Assembly (NCBI GenBank): GCA_033851955.1
Contig: JAWSVK010000009.1
Location: forward strand, 310,001 to 374,000
Reading direction: 5' to 3'
Source of the DNA: Profundibacter sp033851955
GTDB lineage: Bacteria > Pseudomonadota > Alphaproteobacteria > Rhodobacterales > Rhodobacteraceae
DNA length: 64,000 bases
Numbering within the stretch: position 1 is the stretch's first letter; the number at the start of each line of letters is the position of its first letter. Both the position numbers and the translations under genes were made by a program. Positions 26,404 through 35,038 of the stretch are shown here, in pieces. The notes below the pieces were generated by a model, which made no database searches, was not told where the DNA came from, and was given only the letters and a program-made list of their open reading frames with translations.

Positions 26404-28212
26404 ATGGAAAACACAACTCTCAAAACATGGGCTGAATGCGCCGCCAATCTGATCGCTGTTGCGGCAGGGCGTGCACCTGCCGACATGGTTATCACTGGCG
26501 GCAAATGGGTGAATGTCCAAACCCGCGAAGTGCTCGAAAATCACGACATCGCTATCAAAGACGGGCGCTTTGCCTTTTGCGGGGCTGACGCCAGCCACTG
26601 CATTGGCGAAGGCACCGAGGTGATCGAGGCCAATGGCCGCTTCATGATCCCCGGCCTGTGCGACGGCCATATGCATATCGAGTCAGGCATGTTGATCCCC
26701 GCCGAATTCGCCCGCGCCGTGATCCCGCATGGCACCACATCGATGTTCACGGATCCGCATGAAATCGCTAATGTTCTGGGCCTGCGCGGTGTGCGCTTGA
26801 TGCATGACGAGGCGATGATGCAGCCGATCAACATCTTCACCCAGATGCCATCCTGCGCGCCCTCTGCCCCCGGCCTGGAAACCACCGGATATGAAATTTC
26901 CCCTGAGGACGTGGCCGAGGCCATGACTTGGCCTGGCATCATCGGCCTTGGCGAAATGATGAACTTTCCCGGTGTCATCAATGCCGATCCCAAAATGCTG
27001 GCAGAAATCGCCGCGACCCAGAATGCAGGCAAAACCGTCGGTGGCCATTACGCCAGCCCCGACCTTGGCCCCGCTTTCCACGCCTATGTGGCCGGTGGTC
27101 CGGCGGATGAACATGAGGGCACCTGCGAGGCCGACGCCATCGCGCGAGTGCGCCAAGGGATGCGCTCGATGATGCGGCTTGGCTCGGCGTGGTACGACAT
27201 CGAAACCCAGATCACCGCCGTCACCGAAAAAGGTCTAGACCCGCGCAACTTTATCCTTTGCACCGACGACAGCCATTCCGGCACCTTGGTCAATGACGGT
27301 CACATGAATCGCGTCGTGCGCCATGCCATCGACTGCGGCTGTGATCCGCTGATCGCCCTGCAAATGGCCACCATCAACACCGCCACCCACTTTGGGCTGG
27401 AACGCGAGCTGGGGTCCATCGCTCCGGGCCGTCGTGCCGATATGATCCTAACGTCTGACCTGACAACCCTGCCGATTGAGGTCGTGATCGCGCGTGGCGT
27501 GATCGTGGCCGAAGACGGCGACATCAAAGTCGACTGCCCACATCTGGATTGGCCCGACGACGCCAAAGGCACTGTGCATCTTGGCAAACACCTTGAGGCC
27601 GTGGATTTTGAAATCCATGCTCCAACCGGCGCCAACGCGGTCAAAGCAAAAGTGATCGGGGTTGTCGAAAACCAAGCCCCAACCAAAGCGCTAACAGCCG
27701 AGTTGACCGTCCAAGACGGGCTGGTCTTGACGGACGAACCTAACGACGTCTGCCAAATCGCACTGGTTGAACGCCACCGCGCAACGGGCGACGTGGTCAA
27801 CGGCTTTGTGTCGGGCTTTGGTTATAAGGGCAACATGGCGATGGCCTCCTCCGTGGCCCACGACAGCCACCACATGATCGTGGTCGGCACCTCGCGCGCT
27901 GACATGGCGCTGGCGGCCAACCGCTTGGGCGAAGTCGGCGGCGGCGTCACCGTCTGGCAAGACGGACGCGAACTTGCCTTGGTGCAATTGCCCATCGCTG
28001 GTCTGATGTCAGACGCGCCCGCCAAAGACGTGGCCGCATCGGCGCAGAAAATGGTCGACGCGATGGCGGCCTGCGGCTGCACCGTCAACAACGCCTATAT
28101 GCAACATTCCCTGCTCGCGCTGGTGGTGATCCCCGAATTGCGGATCTCCGACCTTGGGCTGGTGGATGTCACCAAATTTGAGCTGACCGAATTGTTTGAG
28201 GAAAATAAATGA
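26404..28212 (+). CDS. ade: Adenine deaminase
   Basis: Converts adenine to hypoxanthine and ammonia in purine salvage. The 602-residue protein belongs to the amidohydrolase superfamily. It has the metal-binding CDGHMHIESGM near residue 90, the DPHEIANVLG block near 118, GGHYASPDLG and CTDDSHSGTL. Its last four bases overlap the start of amn (ATGA at 28209-28212), so the two enzymes are made together and act in sequence on AMP-derived adenine. Confidence 0.93.
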   Translation: MENTTLKTWAECAANLIAVAAGRAPADMVITGGKWVNVQTREVLENHDIAIKDGRFAFCGADASHCIGEGTEVIEANGRFMIPGLCDGHMHIESGMLIPAEFARAVIPHGTTSMFTDPHEIANVLGLRGVRLMHDEAMMQPINIFTQMPSCAPSAPGLETTGYEISPEDVAEAMTWPGIIGLGEMMNFPGVINADPKMLAEIAATQNAGKTVGGHYASPDLGPAFHAYVAGGPADEHEGTCEADAIARVRQGMRSMMRLGSAWYDIETQITAVTEKGLDPRNFILCTDDSHSGTLVNDGHMNRVVRHAIDCGCDPLIALQMATINTATHFGLERELGSIAPGRRADMILTSDLTTLPIEVVIARGVIVAEDGDIKVDCPHLDWPDDAKGTVHLGKHLEAVDFEIHAPTGANAVKAKVIGVVENQAPTKALTAELTVQDGLVLTDEPNDVCQIALVERHRATGDVVNGFVSGFGYKGNMAMASSVAHDSHHMIVVGTSRADMALAANRLGEVGGGVTVWQDGRELALVQLPIAGLMSDAPAKDVAASAQKMVDAMAACGCTVNNAYMQHSLLALVVIPELRISDLGLVDVTKFELTELFEENK

Positions 28213-29693
28213 GTACACCTGTTACCGACGCCGAAACATTAACCCCGCCAACGGTAGGCACCGAAACATTCACCGACGCGAAGGCCGCTGTTGATCGCCT
28301 GATCGAGCTTTACACCACCGCGACCGATTTTCTGTGCCAGCATTTTTCCGACACAGTCGGCGGCGCACGGCCAAAGGGGCGCATCAGGGCATTTTATCCC
28401 GAAATTCGCCTGACCACGACCAGCTACGCCAAGATCGACACCCGCCTTAGCTATGGCCACGTGCATGAACCGGGCAGCTACGCCACCACTGTCACCCGCC
28501 CCGATCTTTTTCGCAGCTATCTGGAAATGCAAATCGGCCTGCTGATGGAAAATCACGATGTGCCCGTCACCATTGGTCTGTCGCAAACGCCAATGCCTGT
28601 GCATTTCGCCGTCGCAAGCGATTCCAACGTGACAGTGCCCCAAGACGGTTCACTCGATTTCCCGCTGCGAGACGTGTTCGATGTGCCAGACCTGTCCACC
28701 ACCAATGACGACATCGTCAATGGGTTCGGATTTGAAAACCCCGACGGCTCTTCCCCGCTGGCGCCTTTCACAGCACAACGCGTGGACTATTCACTGGCCC
28801 GTTTGGCGCATTACACAGCCACCAAACCCGAGCATTTCCAAAACCACATTCTGTTCACCAACTACCAATTCTACTTCGAAGAATTTGAGGCCTACGCCCG
28901 CGCACAACTGGCTGATCCAAACAGCGGCTACACCAGTTTTGTTGGCACCGGTAATATCGAGATCACGGACGCCGACGCGCCCATGCCCTTGCCCGCCAAG
29001 CAACCGCAAATGCCGACCTTCCATTTGAAACGCAAAGGCGGCGGCGGCATCACTTTGGTCAACATCGGGGTTGGCCCCAGCAACGCCAAAACCGCCACCG
29101 ATCACATCGCGGTTTTGCGCCCCCATGCTTGGATCATGGTTGGCCATTGCGCGGGTCTGCGCAATTCCCAAAGCTTGGGTGATTTCGTGCTGGCACATGC
29201 GTATCTGCGCGAAGATCACGTGTTGGACGACGACTTACCAGTCTGGGTCCCTGTGCCGGCGCTGGCCGAAATCCAGATCGCACTGGAACAGGCAGTGGCA
29301 GGGGTGACCAAACTCGAAGGTTTCGATCTAAAACGCATCATGCGCACCGGCACCGTCGCGTCACTGGACAACCGAAATTGGGAATTGCGTGACCAATCCG
29401 GCCCCGTGCAACGCCTGTCGCAATCGCGCGCCATCGCGCTGGATATGGAGAGCGCCACCATCGCCGCCAACGGATTTCGCTTTCGCGTGCCCTACGGCAC
29501 CTTGCTTTGCGTCAGCGACAAACCCCTGCATGGCGAGCTGAAATTGCCCGGTATGGCCAGTGATTTTTACACCACACAGGTCGCCCGACATCTGCATATT
29601 GGAATCTCGGCTATGGAATCTCTGCGCGAAATGCCACTCGAACGCATCCATTCTCGTAAATTACGAAGCTTTGAAGAGACCGCATTCCTCTAA
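28209..29693 (+). CDS. amn: AMP nucleosidase
   Basis: Splits AMP into adenine and ribose-5-phosphate, controlling adenylate pools. The 494-residue product is the normal length. It has an N-terminal regulatory domain (GRIRAFYPEIRLTTTSYAK) and a C-terminal nucleoside-phosphorylase-like domain (WIMVGHCAGLRNSQSLGDFV, ALDMESATIAANG and LCVSDKPLHGELK). It is translationally coupled to ade, which uses its product. Confidence 0.95.
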   Translation: MSTPVTDAETLTPPTVGTETFTDAKAAVDRLIELYTTATDFLCQHFSDTVGGARPKGRIRAFYPEIRLTTTSYAKIDTRLSYGHVHEPGSYATTVTRPDLFRSYLEMQIGLLMENHDVPVTIGLSQTPMPVHFAVASDSNVTVPQDGSLDFPLRDVFDVPDLSTTNDDIVNGFGFENPDGSSPLAPFTAQRVDYSLARLAHYTATKPEHFQNHILFTNYQFYFEEFEAYARAQLADPNSGYTSFVGTGNIEITDADAPMPLPAKQPQMPTFHLKRKGGGGITLVNIGVGPSNAKTATDHIAVLRPHAWIMVGHCAGLRNSQSLGDFVLAHAYLREDHVLDDDLPVWVPVPALAEIQIALEQAVAGVTKLEGFDLKRIMRTGTVASLDNRNWELRDQSGPVQRLSQSRAIALDMESATIAANGFRFRVPYGTLLCVSDKPLHGELKLPGMASDFYTTQVARHLHIGISAMESLREMPLERIHSRKLRSFEETAFL

Positions 29694-29828
29694 ATGGGCG
29701 AAAATATCAATAAAATGAGCGAAAAACAGCAAAATCGTGCTACTAATCGTTGTGTCCGACCTCAACATTCAGTTAAATACGATACATGAGGCCCAAGATG
29801 ACGCGGGCAGAACAATGGAGAGCTGAAA

Positions 29829-30119
29829 ATGGCGACGAAACCAATGACAAAAACCCAACTTGTGGCTGCACTGGCTGAAGAAATGGGCGCAGACAAGAAA
29901 TCCGCATCCGGCGCGCTGGATTCGATCATCGCGATCATCACACGCGAAGTTTCCGGCGGCGGCGCAGTTACTCTGCCAGGCGTTGGCAAAATCTATTGCC
30001 GCGAGCGTCCAGCACGCATGGTTCGCAACCCTGCCACTGGCGAGCAAATCGCTAAAGATGCAGACAAAGTTGTCAAAATGACAATCGCCAAAGCGCTTAA
30101 AGACAGCGTAAACGGCTAG
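29829..30119 (+). CDS. HU family DNA-binding protein
   Basis: A 96-residue histone-like protein that bends and compacts DNA as a dimer. The N-terminal helical part contains TKTQLVAALAEEMG. The beta-arm follows with GVGKIYCRERPARMVRNPATGE; the arm-tip proline lies in RNPATG. It differs from typical HU in the central strand and may be a Rhodobacterales HU paralogue. GGAG lies about nine bases before the ATG. Its stop codon enters a long inverted repeat (30119-30229). Confidence 0.92.
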   Translation: MATKPMTKTQLVAALAEEMGADKKSASGALDSIIAIITREVSGGGAVTLPGVGKIYCRERPARMVRNPATGEQIAKDADKVVKMTIAKALKDSVNG

Positions 30120-30229
30120 AGCGCATCCAATCTAGTCAGCATATGTAGACCTCCGCCATACCGAGGCAGCGTTTGTTTTTACAAATGCGTTCGGGATGGC
30201 GGTGGACTTCAATCTGATTGGATTTGCTC
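30119..30229 (+). ncRNA. Candidate structured RNA (long imperfect hairpin) after the HU gene
   Basis: An almost continuous imperfect inverted repeat of 111 nt. The outer arms are GAGCGCATCCAATC (30119-30132) and GATTGGATTTGCTC (30216-30229). The middle arms are 30150-30164 and 30191-30205, pairing 13 of 15 positions. An apical stem of about 8 bp closes on a TTTT loop (30177-30180). Mismatches fall in small symmetric bulges, as in a folded RNA. It could be a 3'-UTR-derived small RNA, a processing/stability element, or a palindromic mobile repeat. No known RNA family is recognised. Confidence 0.5.
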
Positions 30230-30266
30230 TCTTCCTTCCGGCCTTGCGCCTGAATGGAATTTCGAT

Positions 30267-30294
30267 AGGGTCGCCTCAAAGGGCGGCCCTTTTT
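30267..30294 (+). terminator. Rho-independent terminator after HU / structured RNA
   Basis: A stem of AGGGTCGCC with GGCGGCCCT (one G-T pair) around a 6-base loop, followed by a T-run. It ends the HU transcript after the long hairpin and lies before the DMT transporter gene. Confidence 0.85.
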
Positions 30295-30329
30295 CGTGGC
30301 CGCTGCTCTTTTCGAATAGGACAATTCAA

Positions 30330-31205
30330 ATGGATGTGCGCGCAATACTGATGGGGCTGACCTTCGCTTTTATCTGGTCCTCGGCCTTTACTTCTGCGCG
30401 GATTATCGTCGCGGATGCGCCCCCGCTTGCCTCGCTCTCAGTGCGGTTTCTTATGTCCGGTATTATTGGCGTCATTTTAGCCCGATTGATGGGCCAAACA
30501 TGGAACCTGACCCGTGATCAATGGCGCGCCACATTTATCTTTGGCCTGTGCCAAAATGCGCTCTATCTGGGCCTGAATTTCGTGGCGATGCAAACCATCG
30601 AGGCGTCACTGGCATCAATCATCGCATCCGTGATGCCGCTGATGGTGGCCTTTGCGGGCTGGGTGATTTTTCGTGACAGATTGCCGCCGATTGCGGTGGC
30701 CGGATTGATCGCCGGCGTGATCGGCGTTGCGATCATTATGGGCGCGCGCCTGAATGAGGGGGTGGATGCATATGGCATCATCCTCTGCGGCATCGGCGCG
30801 GTGGCCTTGACCGTTGCAACCCTATCGATGCGCGGCGCGTCAAGTGGCGGTAACCTGATGATGGTGGTCGGATTGCAAATGCTGGTTGGTGCGGCCGCTT
30901 TGGGTGTGACCTCGGCGGCAACCGAAGTGATCACCGTCAATTGGACGTGGCAATTGGGCGTTGCGATGGCCTACACCACGCTTGCCCCCGGCTTGCTGGC
31001 AACGTGGATTTGGTTCGCCTTGGTGGCGCGGATTGGGGCTGTGCGCGCGGCGACTTTCCACTTCTTAAACCCGTTTTTTGGCGTGGCGATTGCCGCCGTT
31101 CTGCTGGGCGAAACTTTGGGCGTATTTGATCTGGTCGGCGTGGCGATCATCATGATCGGTATCCTAGCTGTGCAATTGTCCAAACCCAAACCGACACAAA
31201 CCTAA
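30330..31205 (+). CDS. EamA/DMT family transporter
   Basis: A 291-residue inner-membrane permease of the drug/metabolite transporter superfamily. It has about ten membrane helices in two EamA repeats. The first begins MGLTFAFIWSSAFTSARII; the second ends in FHFLNPFFGVAIAAVLLGE, a typical EamA signature. The substrate is unknown. AGGA nine bases upstream supports the ATG at 30330. It is on the same strand as the CcdA-like gene 57 bp downstream, but a functional link is not evident. Confidence 0.87.
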   Translation: MDVRAILMGLTFAFIWSSAFTSARIIVADAPPLASLSVRFLMSGIIGVILARLMGQTWNLTRDQWRATFIFGLCQNALYLGLNFVAMQTIEASLASIIASVMPLMVAFAGWVIFRDRLPPIAVAGLIAGVIGVAIIMGARLNEGVDAYGIILCGIGAVALTVATLSMRGASSGGNLMMVVGLQMLVGAAALGVTSAATEVITVNWTWQLGVAMAYTTLAPGLLATWIWFALVARIGAVRAATFHFLNPFFGVAIAAVLLGETLGVFDLVGVAIIMIGILAVQLSKPKPTQT

Positions 31206-31262
31206 CCGGATTGTGATGCCGCGTCAGGTGACAACCGCACCATTCTACGCCAACAAGACGGC

Positions 31263-31976
31263 ATGGAATTGCTTCTTGGATATGCTGCGGGCCTGTTGAC
31301 CCTGATTAACCCCTGCGTTTTGCCGGTGCTGCCAATCGTGTTGGCCACCGCGCTGCAGGCCGACAGGCGCGGCCCCATTGCTTTGGCCGCTGGCATGAGC
31401 CTCGCTTTCGTGGTGCTAGGATTGGGCGTCGCCACGCTTGGCCATACGCTCGGTATCCGCGAAGAAACCGTCTCCCGCGCCGCCGCGATCCTGATGATAG
31501 GTTTCGGCCTGATCCTGCTTGTGCCGCGTTTCAGCGCCGGATTTGCCACGGCCACCGCTGGAGTCTCAACCCGCGCTGACAGTCAAATGGATGACCTCGA
31601 CAACTCTGGTCTAAAGGGCCAGTTCCTTGGCGGCATGTTACTGGGCGCGGTCTGGTCGCCCTGCGTCGGGCCAACCCTTGGCGGTGCCATTGGCCTCGCC
31701 TTCAAAGGCGAAAGCCTGTGGTTGGCGGGTGGCATCATGTTCGCCTTTGCCATGGGCATTTCCACCATCATTTTGGCACTCGGTTATGGCGCGCGATCTG
31801 TGATCATGAAACGCCAAGCCATGATGCGTAAAGTCGCCGAAAAATCCCGCCCTATTATGGGGCTTGTGTTTATCGCCATCGGGGTCGTGATCCTGACTGA
31901 TTTTATCCGGGTGATCGAAGGCTGGTTGGTGCAAAACCTACCCGCTTGGCTGATCGACCTATCTGTAACGATCTAA
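31263..31976 (+). CDS. CcdA-like thiol-disulfide electron transporter
   Basis: An inner-membrane protein of 237 residues with six predicted helices, homologous to CcdA and the DsbD central domain. These move reducing equivalents from cytoplasmic thioredoxin to the periplasm. Paired membrane cysteines are visible in LINPCVLPVLP (helix 1) and WSPCVGPTLGG (helix 4). The thioredoxin-like gene 14 bp downstream is the likely periplasmic electron acceptor, making a two-gene thiol-redox module. Confidence 0.87.
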   Translation: MELLLGYAAGLLTLINPCVLPVLPIVLATALQADRRGPIALAAGMSLAFVVLGLGVATLGHTLGIREETVSRAAAILMIGFGLILLVPRFSAGFATATAGVSTRADSQMDDLDNSGLKGQFLGGMLLGAVWSPCVGPTLGGAIGLAFKGESLWLAGGIMFAFAMGISTIILALGYGARSVIMKRQAMMRKVAEKSRPIMGLVFIAIGVVILTDFIRVIEGWLVQNLPAWLIDLSVTI

Positions 31977-31990
31977 CAAAGGAAACTGAT

Positions 31991-32401
31991 ATGAACCGTC
32001 GAGATTTTATCGCCCTGACCACAGCCGCAACGCTGACACCGCTCGCGCTGTCAGCCAATGTCGTCGATTACACCCCCGGCATGGTGAAAAAAGCACTGGC
32101 CAACGGCAAAACCGTGTTCATCGACTTTAGCGCAACATGGTGCAGCACCTGCGCCGCCCAAGACCGTGTGATCAACGCCCTGCGCGATGAAAACCCCACC
32201 TATGATGCCAACATCATGTTCGTCAAAGTGGACTGGGACAATTTCGGCGATGGCAAACTGTCAAACGCCCTGAAAATCCCGCGCCGCTCGACGCTGGTGG
32301 TGCTGAAAGGCGACCAAGAATTGGGCCGCATCGTTGCCGGCACTGCGCGCAAACAAATCAAGCAATTGATGGACACGGCTTTGACAGCGGCGATGGCCTA
32401 A
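31991..32401 (+). CDS. Periplasmic thioredoxin-like protein
   Basis: A 136-residue exported thioredoxin-fold protein, resembling the DsbD C-terminal domain. The N-terminus MNRRDFIALTTAA has a twin-arginine-like signal ending near LSA. The redox motif is WCSTC, preceded by FIDFSATWC; the cis-proline is in KIPRRSTLVV. AAAGGAAA precedes the ATG. It pairs with the CcdA-like membrane protein and probably receives electrons from it to keep periplasmic thiols reduced. Confidence 0.87.
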   Translation: MNRRDFIALTTAATLTPLALSANVVDYTPGMVKKALANGKTVFIDFSATWCSTCAAQDRVINALRDENPTYDANIMFVKVDWDNFGDGKLSNALKIPRRSTLVVLKGDQELGRIVAGTARKQIKQLMDTALTAAMA

Positions 32402-32446
32402 ATCGAGCCCCCATAAGCGCGCGTTTCCAACCATTGGGCCGTGCGC

Positions 32447-32944
32447 TTAGCTAAGCAAGAGAAGGTCTGTAGCTTCGGGATAGGCCCCAGCGGCCGTCAG
32501 CATACAGTGAACCTGCCCCCTATGATGTGTTTGGTGATTGAACAGACTCGCGATGCACAATGCGCGAGGCTTACTTATCCGTTGTGGGCTACTCGCCGGG
32601 TGCCAGAAAACTTGACCTTCTATTGTCTCTTGTTTCAGCTCCAGCGACCAATGCTCTAGCTCAATGTCCCGCTTTCTCCGTAGATTTTTGTACGCCCCCC
32701 AATCCGATGGCTCCCCTAATGATGGTGATAAATATTCCTCTGGGCGCTCATTTCCTGCAAGCCTTTCAAGCCACAATGTATCACCCCAGTAGATGTGATT
32801 TAGCGTAGCTGCAATTGACCCAAAGAACGCGCCACGATGTTCCCAACGTTGCTGACTGTTTAGGGTATCCGCGGCCACCAAAAGAGAGTTATTCTGCCAA
32901 GTGTTGTAGCGTGCCATTAATTGGCAATAGCCCAACGTAATCAT
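32447..32944 (-). CDS. DinB family protein
   Basis: A 165-residue four-helix-bundle protein of the DinB/YfiT superfamily, which binds a metal through three histidines. Here they are the one in LNHIYWGD (near residue 49) and two in NHQTHHRGQ near 137-141. Members include thiol-dependent transferases, but most, like this one, have no assigned substrate. AAGGAAAG precedes the ATG at 32944. The 252 bp upstream separates it from the divergent sugar-aminotransferase cluster; I see no gene there. Confidence 0.85.
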   Translation of the reverse strand: MITLGYCQLMARYNTWQNNSLLVAADTLNSQQRWEHRGAFFGSIAATLNHIYWGDTLWLERLAGNERPEEYLSPSLGEPSDWGAYKNLRRKRDIELEHWSLELKQETIEGQVFWHPASSPQRISKPRALCIASLFNHQTHHRGQVHCMLTAAGAYPEATDLLLLS

Positions 32945-33196
32945 GTGTACTTTCCTTGTTTGAATGGAGGGGAGGAAGAAGATCAGGGCGTATAAACACA
33001 GCGAAGTTAACGTCGGCGTTATCTTGTGCCGCCGCCATTGTTCAAACTGGAATAGCTTCTGTACCTTCTTGAGGTTTAGTATAGCAAACGAACTTTCCTA
33101 TGTCACTCCCTCAAGGCCTTTGGGGTTTTACATGAGCGCTTGAAGCCAAATCCTTGATGTGCGAAAATTTACCCTGAAACGAAAAGGGATGTCGCA

Positions 33197-34333
33197 ATGC
33201 CAGGGTTTGAGCTGATCGGTCAAGAAGAGCGCGACGCGCTGAACGCGTTGATGGACGAGGGCGGCGTGTTTTTCGCTCATGGCTTTGACGCCAAACGCAA
33301 ACGGTTCCACGTCCGTGAATTGGAAGCAGATTTCCGCAGCTATCTGGGCTGTGACGATGCCCTGTGCGTGTCGTCCGGCACCGCTGCAATCAAGGTGGCG
33401 CTCAAGGCTATCGGTGTTGGTTTCGGCGACGAGGTCATCACCCAAAGCTTCAATTTCATTGCGGACGTTGAGGCCATCATCGACTGCGGCGCGACCCCCG
33501 TGATTGCAGGATCTGACGACACACTAAATATGGACCCCGCTCAACTTGAGGCGCTTATCACCCCGAGAACCAAGGCCATTTTGCCCGTCCACATGCTGGG
33601 CGTTCCAGCCCGTCTGGACGAAATATTCGAGATCGCCAAACGTCACGGGATCCCCGTTGTCGAAGACGCCTGCGAAGCCGTCGGCGCCAAGTACAATGGC
33701 CAATATTGTGGCACCCTTGGACAGGCTGGCGTGTTCAGTTTTGACTACGGCAAAGCCATCACCACGGGCGAGGGCGGCTTGGTCATTTTGAACGACGCCG
33801 ACATCGCCATCAAGGCCCGTCAATACCACGACCACGGCCACATCAACCTGCCCGGCATTGGCCGCGGATTGGACCGCGCTGGCATGACCGGATTTAACTA
33901 CCGGATGAGCGAATTGAACGCTGTCGTCGGCAAAGTGCAGTTGAAAAAGCTGGATTTCATCACGGCCGAGTCAGGCAAGCGCTATGATGCTTTGGACCAA
34001 GGCATCACCGCCTCCGCCTATAAAAAACGCGCCATTCCAGCGCAGGCAACCCCCGCCTTTGACACCTATATTGTCGAGGTGAACGACGCCCAAATCCGCG
34101 AGCATGCGATCCAAAAACTGGGTGAATTGGGCTTTGGCACCAAAAACCTGCCCGACGCGATGAACTGGCATTGCAGTGTGTTTTGGGACCACATGGGTTT
34201 CGACACCCGCACCCCCGCGCAGCTTGAAACGCTCGCCTTGCTAGAACGCCAAATCGCGATCCCCGTGACGCTGGGCAAATCCGTTGACGAATTTGCGGCG
34301 CTCGCAAATGCACTCAACGAATTGTCCGTGTAA
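33197..34333 (+). CDS. DegT/DnrJ/EryC1/StrS sugar aminotransferase
   Basis: A PLP-dependent aminotransferase of 378 residues, typically acting on nucleotide-linked keto-sugars for surface polysaccharide. The GTAAIKVAL cofactor loop is near residue 61, EDACEAVGA near 157, and the Schiff-base lysine is K186 in SFDYGKAITTGEGG. AAGGGA precedes the ATG. It is the first gene of a plus-strand group with a NeuA-like cytidylyltransferase (3 bp on), a GMC oxidoreductase and a Kdo transferase. This points to synthesis and activation of an acidic or amino sugar. Confidence 0.9.
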   Translation: MPGFELIGQEERDALNALMDEGGVFFAHGFDAKRKRFHVRELEADFRSYLGCDDALCVSSGTAAIKVALKAIGVGFGDEVITQSFNFIADVEAIIDCGATPVIAGSDDTLNMDPAQLEALITPRTKAILPVHMLGVPARLDEIFEIAKRHGIPVVEDACEAVGAKYNGQYCGTLGQAGVFSFDYGKAITTGEGGLVILNDADIAIKARQYHDHGHINLPGIGRGLDRAGMTGFNYRMSELNAVVGKVQLKKLDFITAESGKRYDALDQGITASAYKKRAIPAQATPAFDTYIVEVNDAQIREHAIQKLGELGFGTKNLPDAMNWHCSVFWDHMGFDTRTPAQLETLALLERQIAIPVTLGKSVDEFAALANALNELSV

Positions 34334-34336
34334 CCC

Positions 34337-35038
34337 ATGCTAATCATCGTGCCCGCCCGCAAAGGCTCCAAGGGGATTGCCGGTAAAAACACCAAACACT
34401 TTCGCGGGCACGCACTGATTGAGTGGAGCTTTGCCGCCGCTCGAATGATCGCCGCCGATCTGGGTGCGCGCATCATTTGCACCACGGATGATCCCGACAT
34501 CGCCGCGCTGGTTAACGCTTCATACGACGGCGTGCTGCTGCACAATCGCGCAGCGGATTTGGCCAATGATACAGCCGGAATGGCCGAGGTGGTTCTTGAC
34601 GTCTGTGACGCTCAAAACGCCACCCGCTACGTGCTGCTGCAACCGACCACGCCACTGCGTTTAACGACTGACCTGACACAGCTAACGCGGGCAACTTTAG
34701 CCCATGAAACGGTCGTGTCTTGCACCGATCCGGTTGAGCATCCCGAGGACCTGATCACACTGGAGAGCCACACTGGGCACCCTGCGATCAAGGCCCGGAA
34801 AACCAACCGCCGTCAGGACCGCGCGGCGCAATATCGCTTTATCGACGGCAGCTATTATTCCGGTGCCGTGGAAACCCTGCGCAATCAAAACGCCTTCCTG
34901 CCCGTCGACACATTTTACCAAACGCTCGACGCTCCTGCAGGCGTCGATATCGACACGCCGTTTGATTGGGCAATGGCCGAGGCACAGCATGACTGGTTGA
35001 CCGCCGAGGGGGTTGATTTTGTCCAACCAGACCGCTGA
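34337..35038 (+). CDS. Acylneuraminate (NeuA-like) cytidylyltransferase
   Basis: A 233-residue CMP-sugar synthetase of the NeuA/KdsB-like family. It activates a nonulosonic acid or similar sugar with CTP. The nucleotide-binding N-terminus IVPARKGSKGIAGKN is diagnostic, followed by TTDDPDIAALV and LLQPTTPLR. The stop overlaps the beginning of the GMC oxidoreductase gene. No NeuB/PseI-type synthase is present in the window, so the actual sugar is unknown. Confidence 0.87.
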   Translation: MLIIVPARKGSKGIAGKNTKHFRGHALIEWSFAAARMIAADLGARIICTTDDPDIAALVNASYDGVLLHNRAADLANDTAGMAEVVLDVCDAQNATRYVLLQPTTPLRLTTDLTQLTRATLAHETVVSCTDPVEHPEDLITLESHTGHPAIKARKTNRRQDRAAQYRFIDGSYYSGAVETLRNQNAFLPVDTFYQTLDAPAGVDIDTPFDWAMAEAQHDWLTAEGVDFVQPDR

